Shown here one piece after another: positions 9,190 through 17,429 of a DNA stretch of 49,869 nt. The first letter of the stretch is position 1; each line of letters opens with the position of its first letter. A program made the translations under genes and the position numbers. Under the pieces are notes generated by a model that was not told the origin of the DNA, searched no databases, and saw only the letters and a list, made by a program, of their open reading frames with translations. The stretch comes from Thermoplasmata archaeon (lineage in GTDB: Archaea; Thermoplasmatota; Thermoplasmata; Thermoplasmatales; Thermoplasmataceae): assembly GCA_021850505.1 (NCBI GenBank), contig JAJZLW010000060.1, forward strand, positions 1,717 to 51,585. The letters are read 5' to 3'.

Positions 9190-9444
9190 TGCTGGATAAT
9201 TACATGAACGTTAAAAAAGATTCGAACCGCAACCGGATGTTTATTCATTCAAAGAAAAATAAATTATGTCTATGGTGGCTGATCGATTTCATTTTGGTTG
9301 TCGGGCAGGAGGTTTCTTCTAACTATCATCTATTGCCGCATCTATCAGCCAATTTGCCATATATCATAAAGCATATGGCATCATTTATTAACTCAGTGAA
9401 AATACCGGAATCTCTAGAATCATAAAGATTGGAGGATAGAAGTA

Positions 9445-9828
9445 ATGGCAAATGCAATGGCACTGATAGCTGATCCAAAAACTGGAAAGACATATAAAAA
9501 AGAAGTCACGCCTGAAAACTTAGGATCGCTTTCTGGAAGAAAGATTGGAGAGGAACTGGACGGCGTTTTCTTCAACCTGCCGGGATACAGGCTTAAGCTC
9601 ACGGGTGGAACCTCAATAGATGGTTTTGCCATGCGCTCAGATCTGCAGCTCGCGGGAAAGAAGAAAATATTGAAGACTTACACCTCTGGTAAATTTGGAA
9701 AAGAGGGAAAGAGGAAAAGAGTAACTGTTAGGGGAGCAGTCGTCGGTACCGATATCGCTCAGCTTAACCTTAAAATAGTTCAGTACGGGCCAAATCCTGT
9801 TGAGGAAGAAAAGGCTCAAGGACAGTGA
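9445..9828 (+). CDS. rps6e: Ribosomal protein eS6
   Basis: A 127-residue 30S subunit protein. The motifs DPKTGKTYKKEV, IGEELDG, YRLKLTGGTSIDGFAMR and KRKRVTVRGAVVGTDIAQLNLKI are conserved in archaeal eS6. A GGAGG site lies 9 nt before the ATG. The 255 bp upstream, back to fixC, contain no convincing gene. It lies one base ahead of aIF2 gamma, a pairing that is common in archaea. Confidence 0.95.
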   Translation: MANAMALIADPKTGKTYKKEVTPENLGSLSGRKIGEELDGVFFNLPGYRLKLTGGTSIDGFAMRSDLQLAGKKKILKTYTSGKFGKEGKRKRVTVRGAVVGTDIAQLNLKIVQYGPNPVEEEKAQGQ

Positions 9829-9829
9829 A

Positions 9830-11053
9830 ATGGGTTCACAGCCAAGCGTGAATATTGGAATGGTCGGGCACGTCGACCATGGAAAGAGCACACTTACGAA
9901 TGCGCTCACCGGGATCAAGACAGATACCCACAGTGAGGAGATTAAACGGGGAATTTCAATAAAGCTCGGTTATGCTGACACTGAAATATATAAGTGCGTG
10001 GATGACAGCGGCAATATTTTTTACTCCAGAAAGAATGAAAACGGTAATTGCAAGGAATCAAGATCAATATCAATTGTCGATGCACCGGGTCATGAAACGC
10101 TGATGGCAACCATGCTCGCCGGTTCTTCCATAATGAATGGCGCCCTACTGGTTATTGCTGCAAATGAGAAGTGTCCGCAGCCGCAGACAAGGGAACACCT
10201 TACGGCACTTGAGATAATGGGGATCAAGGATATCGTGGTGGCGCAGAATAAGATTGACCTTGTCACAAGGGAAAGGGCAATGGAAAGTTATGATGAGATC
10301 AAGAGGTTCCTTAAGGGAAGCGTTGCCGAGGATGCACCGATAATACCTGTAAGTGCATATCATAATGTGAACATAGACGCGCTCCTTCAGGCAATTGAAA
10401 CAAGGATTCCTACGCCATCTTTTGATCCGGGCGTGGATCCAATGATGTATGTTGCCCGATCCTTCGATGTCAACAAACCAGGGACAGACCCTGCAAGACT
10501 GGTTGGCGGAGTACTCGGTGGATCACTGGTGAGAGGGGAACTTGTTGTTGGACAGGAGATTGAAATCACACCAGGCTTGCAGATAACAAAGGGAAACAAG
10601 CAAACCTGGGAGAATATTATAACGGAGGTTGTCTCTCTGAGAGCGGGAAACAGTTCACTCGACAGGATTCATCCGGGCGGGCTTGCGGCCGTTGGTACTA
10701 AGCTGGATCCGTTTCTTACAAAGAATGACCAGTTTACCGGCAAGATCATAGGGAATGTCGGAAAGGCGCCTCCAATGATAACTGATGCTGTTGTTGAGAC
10801 GCATTTGCTGAAGAGAGTGGTTGGCTTTGCCGAAGAACAGAGTATCACACCGATCAAGAGCAAGGAAAGTCTCATGCTTACCGTCGGGACAGCTAATACA
10901 GTGGCAGTCGTCTCATCAGCAAGAAAGGATGACATCGAGGTAAACTTGAGGTATCCTGTTGCTGCCAACCTTGGCGACAGGGTTGCGATAGGCAGGAGAA
11001 TCATGAACAGGTGGCGTTTGATCGGCTATGGAGAGCTTAAATCAATTGCGTAA
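9830..11053 (+). CDS. eif2g: Translation initiation factor aIF2 subunit gamma
   Basis: The GTPase core of the archaeal initiation factor that delivers Met-tRNAi to the ribosome. 407 residues from the ATG at 9830, directly after the eS6 TGA; an earlier in-frame ATG at 9800 would overlap eS6 by 29 bp. G1 is GHVDHGKSTL, switch I is RGISIKLGYAD, G3 is DAPGHE and G4 is NKID. Only one cysteine lies in the region between switch I and G3 where other aIF2 gamma proteins have a four-Cys zinc knuckle, so the knuckle seems lost. The 3' end overlaps the convergent glycosylase gene by 28 bp. Confidence 0.95.
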   Translation: MGSQPSVNIGMVGHVDHGKSTLTNALTGIKTDTHSEEIKRGISIKLGYADTEIYKCVDDSGNIFYSRKNENGNCKESRSISIVDAPGHETLMATMLAGSSIMNGALLVIAANEKCPQPQTREHLTALEIMGIKDIVVAQNKIDLVTRERAMESYDEIKRFLKGSVAEDAPIIPVSAYHNVNIDALLQAIETRIPTPSFDPGVDPMMYVARSFDVNKPGTDPARLVGGVLGGSLVRGELVVGQEIEITPGLQITKGNKQTWENIITEVVSLRAGNSSLDRIHPGGLAAVGTKLDPFLTKNDQFTGKIIGNVGKAPPMITDAVVETHLLKRVVGFAEEQSITPIKSKESLMLTVGTANTVAVVSSARKDDIEVNLRYPVAANLGDRVAIGRRIMNRWRLIGYGELKSIA

Positions 11054-11679
11054 TTGCATTCGCTATAGAGAGGGCATTCCACACATTTAGGCTGTTTCCT
11101 GCAATAGTTCTTTCCGGTCTCAACAAACGTAGCGTGATAATTTTTTAGATCTGTTGTACTGGATTTTAGGTCATGAACGACATCTGACCTTATTTTATCT
11201 GGATGGATCTTTGATCCATATACCCTTTCAAGGATCCTCAATGTGTATGCGTCAATTACAAAGACTGGTCTGTTGAAAACATATAGCAGGATTGAATCCA
11301 GTGTCTCTCTTCCTATCCCATTGAGATTGGAAAAATACTCCGAAATGTCCTCTGTTGACATATTGTCCATGGACTCAATTCCGCCAAGATCTGATATTAT
11401 TCTCGCACATATTGTCTTCAGCCTGAGTGCCTTTTGCCTGAAGTAGCCGGAACTTCTTATTAATTCCTCCAGCCTTGTTTGATCCAATTTCGCTATTTCC
11501 TTTATTGTCAGAAACTGCTCTCCATTAAGTGCAGAAATACATTTAGTAACATTGGTCCATGTCGTGTTTTGAGTCAGGATCGTTCCAATGAGGATTTCGT
11601 CCCTTGTTTCAGCAGGCCACCAGCCAAGATCCCCATATCTTCTGAACATGATTGAATATATTTTATGGTGATCCAGCAT
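11026..11679 (-). CDS. Endonuclease III-related DNA glycosylase with Fe-S cluster
   Basis: A 217-residue HhH-GPD base-excision glycosylase. The helix-hairpin-helix is LNGIGRET (about 119-126), the conserved catalytic Asp is D143 in VIDAYTLRIL, and the C-terminal cluster ligands are C193, C199, C202 and C208. The Schiff-base Lys of classical endonuclease III is replaced by E125. This points to a monofunctional glycosylase of the MagIII/endonuclease III-related branch rather than a pyrimidine glycosylase-lyase. The first cluster spacing is C-x5-C instead of the usual C-x6-C. It removes damaged, probably alkylated, bases. Confidence 0.85.
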   Translation of the reverse strand: MLDHHKIYSIMFRRYGDLGWWPAETRDEILIGTILTQNTTWTNVTKCISALNGEQFLTIKEIAKLDQTRLEELIRSSGYFRQKALRLKTICARIISDLGGIESMDNMSTEDISEYFSNLNGIGRETLDSILLYVFNRPVFVIDAYTLRILERVYGSKIHPDKIRSDVVHDLKSSTTDLKNYHATFVETGKNYCRKQPKCVECPLYSECNYAIDLSSP

Positions 11680-11776
11680 GCAAAACGTTAGATCAGTGAG
11701 TGATAAAATAGCTTCCCTGAAAAGATAGAAATAGGCATGTAAATTTCCAAAGATTTCAAAGTCCGATCTACGGTAT

Positions 11777-11791
11777 CTAAAAGAGTTTTAG
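11777..11791 (+). promoter_or_regulatory. Inverted repeat over the Kae1-Bud32 promoter
   Basis: CTAAAA-GAG-TTTTAG is a perfect 6+6 inverted repeat centred 28 nt before the GTG start, exactly where the TATA element should lie. A protein bound here would block TBP. It resembles the repeat in the RPA operon promoter (CTAAAW-N3-WTTTAG in both). The 132 bp between the glycosylase and this gene otherwise hold no gene. Confidence 0.4.
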
Positions 11792-11811
11792 AATGTTAGT
11801 TATTCAGGTTT

Positions 11812-13407
11812 GTGATTGTACTTGGTCTTGAGGGCACAGCGCATACTTTCGGATCCGGTTTGGTTGATGAAAGTAGAATACTCTCAAGCATCACCGCAAC
11901 TTATAAACCTAAAAAGGGCGGAATACATCCAAAAGAGGCAGCGGTCTTCCTTGCCGAGAATGCACATTCTGTTATATCCAGATCCATGAATGAATCATCC
12001 CTGTCGATCAAAGATGTTGACCTCATAGCATTTTCAATGGGCCCGGGACTGGGACCAAGTCTCAGGGTTGTTGCGACTGCAGCGAGATCACTTTCGATAA
12101 AATATTCGATTCCAGTAATAGGTGTGAATCATCCTATGGGCCACATAGAGATAGGCAGGTTTGTATCTGGCGCATATGACCCTGTTATGCTTTATGTGTC
12201 CGGTGGCAACACACAGGTGATTGCCCACATGGACGGGAGATATCGTGTTTTCGGTGAGACAATAGATATCGGCCTGGGTAATATGCTTGATAAATTCGCC
12301 AGGGATATTGGAATTCCGTTTCCCGGTGGTCCTGTCATTGAGAAACTTGCCTTAAGTGGGGAAAAACTGATCGATCTTCCATATTCTGTCAAAGGCATGA
12401 ATACATCATTTTCAGGAATCTATACTGCAGCGAAAAACGCTCTCTCAAAGGGTGCGAGGAAGGAGGATGTCTGTTTCAGCATTCAGGAAACAGCGTTCGC
12501 CATGCTTGTTGAAGTTACTGAACGTGCGCTGGATTATCTTGGCAAGAAAGAAATTCTGCTTGCAGGAGGGGTTGCAATGAACAACCGGCTCAGGTCAATG
12601 TTTAAAATGATGGGCGAGGAAACTGGTTCCACTGTCTATCTGACGGAACCGAAGTACTGCATGGACAACGGTGCAATGATAGCCAGGGCCGGATACCTTC
12701 TCTATAAAAGCGGCATCAGGAATGAACTTTCCGATACTGGAATAAGACAGAGATACAGGATTGACGAAGTAGCGGCCCCATGGATAAATTCATCGTGGAA
12801 CAAGATAACAATGATGGGGGCAGAATCCGTAATTAGCCTGGGAAAATATCTGACGAGAGATGCAGTTATAAAAAAGAGGCAGAAGAAAGGGTACAGGGAG
12901 CCAAATCTCGATCAGTATCTAAGAACAGCAAGAATGAAAAATGAATCCGCCATAGAGATCAGGCTTTCCCATTCTGTAAGAACGCCGATAATCTATTCAG
13001 TCAATTTCACAGATATGGAGATAACAATGGAGAGAATAAATGGTGAGTGCCTGCGAGACATGTTAGCCCGTGAAGTTAACAATGACAGAATAATCGAGAG
13101 TCTTGCAAAAACAGTTGCAAGAATGCATGCTGCCGGTATTTCACATGGAGACCTCACAACGGGGAATATAATGCTGACGGATGGAGATGAGATATGCATC
13201 ATAGATGCCAGCATGGGCAAATTAAATGCAGAGATGGAAGATCTATCTCAGGATCTATTTCTGCTCCGTGAATCATTTCACGGCATGCATGCTTCATTGA
13301 CAGGACTGTGGGATAGTTTTGTTAAGAATTATGTCCTATTTTTCCCGCCGGGGAAAGAAATAGTTGATTATCTGAACAAAATAGATGCAAGGAGACGATA
13401 CGTTTGA
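11812..13407 (+). CDS. kae1-bud32: Fused tRNA t6A synthesis protein Kae1 and kinase/ATPase Bud32
   Basis: Two KEOPS subunits in one 531-residue chain, as in Thermoplasma and Methanocaldococcus. Kae1 (1 to about 325) transfers threonylcarbamoyl to A37 of ANN-decoding tRNAs; its metal ligands are H107 and H111 (NHPMGHIEIGR) and D285 (CMDNGAMIA). Bud32 (about 335-531) has the catalytic loop HGDLTTGN with D447 and N452. The metal-binding Asp is D465 in IDASMG, where IDFGL is usual. The start is GTG at 11812, giving the family N terminus (MIVLGLEGTAHT). The TGA overlaps the TTG start of rdgB. Pcc1 and Cgi121 are not in the window. Confidence 0.96.
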   Translation: MIVLGLEGTAHTFGSGLVDESRILSSITATYKPKKGGIHPKEAAVFLAENAHSVISRSMNESSLSIKDVDLIAFSMGPGLGPSLRVVATAARSLSIKYSIPVIGVNHPMGHIEIGRFVSGAYDPVMLYVSGGNTQVIAHMDGRYRVFGETIDIGLGNMLDKFARDIGIPFPGGPVIEKLALSGEKLIDLPYSVKGMNTSFSGIYTAAKNALSKGARKEDVCFSIQETAFAMLVEVTERALDYLGKKEILLAGGVAMNNRLRSMFKMMGEETGSTVYLTEPKYCMDNGAMIARAGYLLYKSGIRNELSDTGIRQRYRIDEVAAPWINSSWNKITMMGAESVISLGKYLTRDAVIKKRQKKGYREPNLDQYLRTARMKNESAIEIRLSHSVRTPIIYSVNFTDMEITMERINGECLRDMLAREVNNDRIIESLAKTVARMHAAGISHGDLTTGNIMLTDGDEICIIDASMGKLNAEMEDLSQDLFLLRESFHGMHASLTGLWDSFVKNYVLFFPPGKEIVDYLNKIDARRRYV

Positions 13408-13973
13408 AATTTGTTACGAGTAACAAACACAAGTTTGATGAGATCCGGGAGGTTTTCAACAATGCCGGGATTCAGATAGAATGGTTAAAACTCAAATATG
13501 ATGAATTACAGGAGGATTTTACTGAGAGCATATCCTATAAGAGCGCTCTATCTTTGAAGGGAATAATAGATGGAAATTTTTTCCTTGAGGATACCGGTTT
13601 ATATATTCGATCGCTGTCAGGCTTCCCGGGGCCATATTCATCTTTTGTGAGTAAAACGATATCCAATGATGGCCTGCTTAAGCTGCTTGAGGGCAAAGAT
13701 AGAAGCGCATATTTCAAGACTGTGGTTTCCCTGTGTGTTGGCAGAAGAATATTGCAGTTCGGGGGGATCCTGAATGGAACAATTGCGGAAATCCCTTCTG
13801 GAGAAAACGGCTTTGGGTTTGATCCGGTATTCATACCTGACGGTTTAAACAAAACTCTTGCAGATGTCGGAATAAAAGAAAAAAATGAGTTTTCACACAG
13901 GAGCAGGGCAATAAAATCTGTTATATTGTTTTTAAAAGAAAATTCCTGTCTTTCTGAAAATGATCTTAAGTGA
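13404..13973 (+). CDS. rdgB: XTP/dITP diphosphatase (HAM1/RdgB)
   Basis: A 189-residue housecleaning pyrophosphatase that hydrolyses ITP and XTP. It shows the family signatures TSNKHKFDEI at the N terminus, FLEDTGLYI, LPG-type FPGPYSSFV, GENGFGFDPVF and SHRSRA. The TTG start at 13404 overlaps the Kae1-Bud32 stop (TTGA), with a GGAG site about 7 nt upstream, so the two genes are translationally coupled. This pairing is typical of Thermoplasmatales as I recall. Confidence 0.94.
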   Translation: MKFVTSNKHKFDEIREVFNNAGIQIEWLKLKYDELQEDFTESISYKSALSLKGIIDGNFFLEDTGLYIRSLSGFPGPYSSFVSKTISNDGLLKLLEGKDRSAYFKTVVSLCVGRRILQFGGILNGTIAEIPSGENGFGFDPVFIPDGLNKTLADVGIKEKNEFSHRSRAIKSVILFLKENSCLSENDLK

Positions 13974-14042
13974 ATTAACAGTTAGATTTTTTTCATGTTA
14001 ACAACATAGTTTAAAATAGAATTTTTGGTTCAGGGTAAGGCG

Positions 14043-14420
14043 ATGAATGCATCATTAAAGGAGATCCAATCTTATTTCTACGTATTACTGTCTGCAATAT
14101 CCATTGTGGTTTTTGTAATAGCTTTTAATAACCTTCTTGTCGGGAATAAGGATTTAATAAATGCAGGTCTTTCGTTCGCCGCTGCAGGTACATGGATCTA
14201 CTGGATATTCACTGTAAGCTTCATTGGGCTGGTCTTCTTTTTATATATGTACTATAAAGCAGTGTCAAACGCGAAAAGATTCAACTCGATCATTTCAGGG
14301 AGCAGCAAGCAGAATTTTATTAAAAATATAAAGGAACTTGAAGAACTTGCGTATAAACTTGGGCCCTCCTTTGAGAAGAGGCTGCTCGAAGCAAAGGAAA
14401 AGTGGAACTATAAGGGATAA
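14043..14420 (+). CDS. Small membrane protein of unknown function
   Basis: A 125-residue protein with two hydrophobic helices (about 12-34 and 47-71), then a cytoplasmic-looking charged tail (about 80-125) that could form a helix or coiled coil (KNIKELEELAYKLGPSFEKRLLEAKEKW). I choose the ATG at 14043 over an in-frame TTG at 14025, because the TATA-like TTTAAAATA at 14010-14018 lies about 28 nt before it. It is convergent with spermidine synthase, 2 bp away. I do not recognise the family. Confidence 0.7.
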   Translation: MNASLKEIQSYFYVLLSAISIVVFVIAFNNLLVGNKDLINAGLSFAAAGTWIYWIFTVSFIGLVFFLYMYYKAVSNAKRFNSIISGSSKQNFIKNIKELEELAYKLGPSFEKRLLEAKEKWNYKG

Positions 14421-14422
14421 GT

Positions 14423-15238
14423 TCACGACATTATTTTACGCACAAACTCAGGGAGCAGGAACGCCCCCCTCAATATCTCCTCATTGAAGTATTTTCCCCG
14501 CTTTATTTTGTCCTTTCTTGAGATCGGGAGATCAGATCCAATTGTGAACGACCAGAAACCGCTCGGGTAGGTAGGAATGAAAGCGCAGTATGTCAGAACT
14601 TCTGAAAATACTGATCGTATGCCGGACGTTGCAAGCTTCAGTGCCTTTGGCTGGTAAAAAGGTGATCCAGATTGCGTTACCATCACGCCGCCTTTCTTCA
14701 GTGCTTTGTGGATGGATGAATAGAAACTCTTACTGAACAGACCCTCGGCAGGCCCTTCCGGATCTGTGCTATCAACAATAATGATGTCATATTTTTCCTT
14801 GGTCTTCTTCACAAATTCAATTCCATCATCTATTATGAGGGTGCACCTGTCTGAACTGAAAGCCGATGAGATTTCAGGAAAATATTCCTTTGAAACATCA
14901 ACGACCTGAGAATCAATTTCAACGTTTGTCACTTTCTTGAATCCAAGCTTGAGAAGCGAGGAGGCAGTTCCGCCGTCACCCCCTCCTATAACTAAAGCTG
15001 AATCAGGTTTTATTCTGAATGAGAAGAATGGCAGCATGGTTATCATTTCATGATAAATGTATTCATCATATTCTGTTAGCTGAACGGTCCCGTCTATCGT
15101 CAGGAGTTTACCGAAGTCATAGGTCTCAAATAGATCTATCCTCTGGAAATCTGTCTTGACGGAAAGAAGCTGATCCTTAACCCTGAAGGAAAGCTGAAGA
15201 TTGTCTGAATACCTCTCCGAGAACCAATTTTCTATCAT
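14423..15238 (-). CDS. speE: Polyamine aminopropyltransferase (spermidine synthase)
   Basis: Transfers the aminopropyl group of decarboxylated SAM to a diamine and releases methylthioadenosine. A 271-residue protein from the ATG at 15238; a GTG two codons earlier is possible. The beta-stranded N-terminal domain contains [21 protein letters not shown], followed by the Rossmann motif [32 protein letters not shown] and the active-site [23 protein letters not shown]-like element at about 15281-15290 lies roughly 48 nt upstream, giving a leader of about 20 nt. MTA phosphorylase at 25.7 kb would dispose of the by-product. Confidence 0.94.
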   Translation of the reverse strand: MIENWFSERYSDNLQLSFRVKDQLLSVKTDFQRIDLFETYDFGKLLTIDGTVQLTEYDEYIYHEMITMLPFFSFRIKPDSALVIGGGDGGTASSLLKLGFKKVTNVEIDSQVVDVSKEYFPEISSAFSSDRCTLIIDDGIEFVKKTKEKYDIIIVDSTDPEGPAEGLFSKSFYSSIHKALKKGGVMVTQSGSPFYQPKALKLATSGIRSVFSEVLTYCAFIPTYPSGFWSFTIGSDLPISRKDKIKRGKYFNEEILRGAFLLPEFVRKIMS

Positions 15239-15669
15239 TTTCACGGCGGTTTATTTTCATGTTGTATTTACAATTTTATCTTTATAAACTTTTTATTGAA
15301 CCTAAAGTGGAAAACGATCATTATAGATCATGCACAAGCTTTCGTCAACTTCACCCGATGACAGAATTTAATCGCCATTCAGCATAATTGCCACTACAAA
15401 GGGAAATATGAAGCATGCTACATAGATCTGCTTCATTTTTATGATTCAAAATTTCAGGGTGCTTTTTTAATCCTCAATCAATATGGAGAATATCAACTAT
15501 ATATTATGGATTCCCGCTGTTTCCATATGGAATTACAGTGTTTTATTATATGTTATTATTTTTATGCAAATTTTAGAATGTTGATAAATGATATCTAACA
15601 GCAGTCGTATTAAAAACTGGATCAAAATATTTTAATACTTATTTGTATATATACATCTGGAGGTACCAA
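15239..15669. other. AT-rich intergenic region between speE and the HTa gene
   Basis: About 430 bp that carry divergent promoters. On the minus strand TTTATAAAG near 15281-15290 serves speE. Towards the HTa gene there are TATA-like elements (ATTTTAATAC near 15629-15638), the perfect 12-base palindrome TGTATATATACA at 15644-15655 and a GGAGGT ribosome binding site at 15659-15664. A 33-codon hydrophobic ORF at 15483-15584 lacks a ribosome binding site and is probably chance. I see no RNA gene or repeat family here. Confidence 0.5.
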
Positions 15670-15939
15670 ATGGTAGGAATAAGCGAACTATCGAAGACCG
15701 TATCGAAGAAGACGTCAACAACGCAGAAACAGGCCAGGAACGTCATTAAGACTTTCCTAGACAACGTAGTTGCAGAGGCAAACAGGGGTTCCAAGATAAA
15801 CCTAGCGGGTTTTGGAATTTTTGAGCGCAAGACGCAACAGGCAAGAAAGGCCAGAAACCCACAGACCAGAAAAATAATTGACGTCCCGTCTAAGAAGAAG
15901 TTCGTATTCAGAGCATCAAGCAAGGTCAAATACAAATAA
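15670..15939 (+). CDS. hta: HTa, HU-family histone-like DNA-binding protein
   Basis: An 89-residue bacterial HU/IHF-fold protein that packages DNA in Thermoplasmatales, which lack typical archaeal histones. MVGISELSKTV, INLAGFGIFE, RKARNPQT (the beta arm with its proline) and VPSKKKFVFRASSKVKYK agree nearly residue for residue with Thermoplasma HTa as I recall it. The ATG at 15670 follows a GGAGGT site by 5 nt; frames extended upstream lack support. The gene stands alone, with a short stop-codon hairpin and a T-rich tract after it. A classic example of a gene acquired from bacteria. Confidence 0.97.
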   Translation: MVGISELSKTVSKKTSTTQKQARNVIKTFLDNVVAEANRGSKINLAGFGIFERKTQQARKARNPQTRKIIDVPSKKKFVFRASSKVKYK

Positions 15940-15992
15940 TCTTTGTAATTGGCTTGAAAATTCTTAATTGTATTTATTTTTAATTTTTAAAT
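15931..15992 (+). terminator. Candidate terminator of hta: small hairpin over the stop codon plus T-rich tract
   Basis: TACAAA (15931-15936) and TTTGTA (15942-15947) form a 6-bp stem with the TAA stop in the 5-base loop. About 20 nt later a T-rich tract (about 15968-15992, TTTATTTTTAATTTTT) follows. The T tract is the likely archaeal termination signal; the hairpin could act in termination or 3' end protection. Confidence 0.45.
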
Positions 15993-16070
15993 TATACTAA
16001 TTTTTGACAGGTGTTTAAGCTTATTTATTCAAATATCCTGAACGGATTCTTTGCAAACTAAAATATCCAG

Positions 16071-17429
16071 ATGATTGATATCTGGCGAGGTGCAAATTTG
16101 GACGACGATTTGGCAATGTTGGATTACCTTGGCTTTAAGAATTTCGAAGATCTTTTTTCGGACATTCCATCGAAGATAAGAAAAGATAAGTTACAGATGG
16201 AACAACATTATTCTGAATACGATCTGATAAGGCAGGCTGGCATTCTTGCTTCTAAGAATAATTATGAGAATTTTATTAACTTTTTAGGATGCGGCGTATA
16301 TGACAGGATAATACCATCATCGGTAGATTCAATCGTATCGCGGTCAGAGTTCCTGACTTCATACACGCCATACCAGGCGGAGATTTCGCAGGGAATGCTC
16401 CAATCACTGTTCGAATACCAGAGCATTATTTCTGATCTCTTCGAAATGGATGTAACAAATTCCTCGATGTATGATGGACCTACTGCACTTGGTGAAGCTG
16501 TAAGGATGGCTATCCGTATAAATGAAAAGAAAGTAATATTGCTGCCGGAGAACATTTATAGAAATAAGCTGAAAATAATCGAGAACTACACTTCCGGACT
16601 GAACGTGGTTCTTAAGACTTATAAATTTGATGAAAAAACAGGAATGATGGATCTCAGCGATATTGCCAGCAAGATAAACCAGGATGTTTCTGCTGTTGTG
16701 GTAGAAAACCCTAATTCTTACGGCATTATTGACGAGAATGTCCTGAAAGTAAGGGATCTGCTGAATGGTGCTCTCCTGATTGCGTATGTGGATCCGGTGA
16801 GCCTTGGGGCAGTAAGGCCTCCCGGTTCATATGGTGCAGATATAGCAGTTGCCGAGGGACAGCAACTAGGCATACACCAGAACTTCGGAGGGCCTTACCT
16901 TGGCGTATTCACCTTCAGGAAGGAACTTGCAAGAAAGGCTCCAGGGAGGATCATTGGCCAGACGACGGATATGAAGGGTCGAACAGGCTATGTCATGACC
17001 CTGCAGACAAGAGAGCAGCATATCAGGAGGGCAAAAGCTACCAGTAACATATGCACGAACCAGGCTCTTATGGCAGTTGCAGCCGTATCATACCTTACGA
17101 TCATTGGACCGGATGGCCTGAAAAAGGTCGCCTTGGCAACCGTTCAAAATGCCATTAAGCTGAAAAAATCCCTATCCTCGCTGAAAAATGTTAAAGCAGA
17201 CGTTTTCACTGGCACGAGCTTTTCAGATGTTCCTGTAAGGATCGGTATTGAGAATGAAAAACTGCAGGAAAAGCTGAAACTTGATAGGATATTTGGAGGC
17301 GTCCCTGCACGTTCATTGTTTGCATTCCCGCAAAAAACAGATGAACATCTCTATTTCTTCTCAGTAACTGAAAAGACCGCGGATGATGATATTAAAAAAC
17401 TTTCGGAATCACTTGGAGGGACCAGATGA
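16071..17429 (+). CDS. gcvPA: Glycine dehydrogenase (decarboxylating) subunit 1
   Basis: The N-terminal half of the P protein of the glycine cleavage system, encoded separately as in many archaea and Gram-positives. It decarboxylates glycine together with GcvPB. 452 residues, with the family motifs LGCGVYDRIIPSSVD, YTPYQAEISQGMLQSLFEYQ, SMYDGPTA, GADIAVAEGQQLGI and NFGGPYLGVF. The stop overlaps the gcvPB start by 4 bp (ATGA). The T and H proteins are not in the window. Confidence 0.95.
   Translation: MIDIWRGANLDDDLAMLDYLGFKNFEDLFSDIPSKIRKDKLQMEQHYSEYDLIRQAGILASKNNYENFINFLGCGVYDRIIPSSVDSIVSRSEFLTSYTPYQAEISQGMLQSLFEYQSIISDLFEMDVTNSSMYDGPTALGEAVRMAIRINEKKVILLPENIYRNKLKIIENYTSGLNVVLKTYKFDEKTGMMDLSDIASKINQDVSAVVVENPNSYGIIDENVLKVRDLLNGALLIAYVDPVSLGAVRPPGSYGADIAVAEGQQLGIHQNFGGPYLGVFTFRKELARKAPGRIIGQTTDMKGRTGYVMTLQTREQHIRRAKATSNICTNQALMAVAAVSYLTIIGPDGLKKVALATVQNAIKLKKSLSSLKNVKADVFTGTSFSDVPVRIGIENEKLQEKLKLDRIFGGVPARSLFAFPQKTDEHLYFFSVTEKTADDDIKKLSESLGGTR

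Noticed and set aside
9138..9425. 95-codon frame upstream of eS6
   Set aside because: It starts inside fixC on the opposite strand, has a mixed composition and has no ribosome binding site.
15483..15584. 33-codon hydrophobic ORF upstream of the HTa gene
   Set aside because: AT-rich DNA gives hydrophobic codons by chance; there is no ribosome binding site or fitting TATA spacing.
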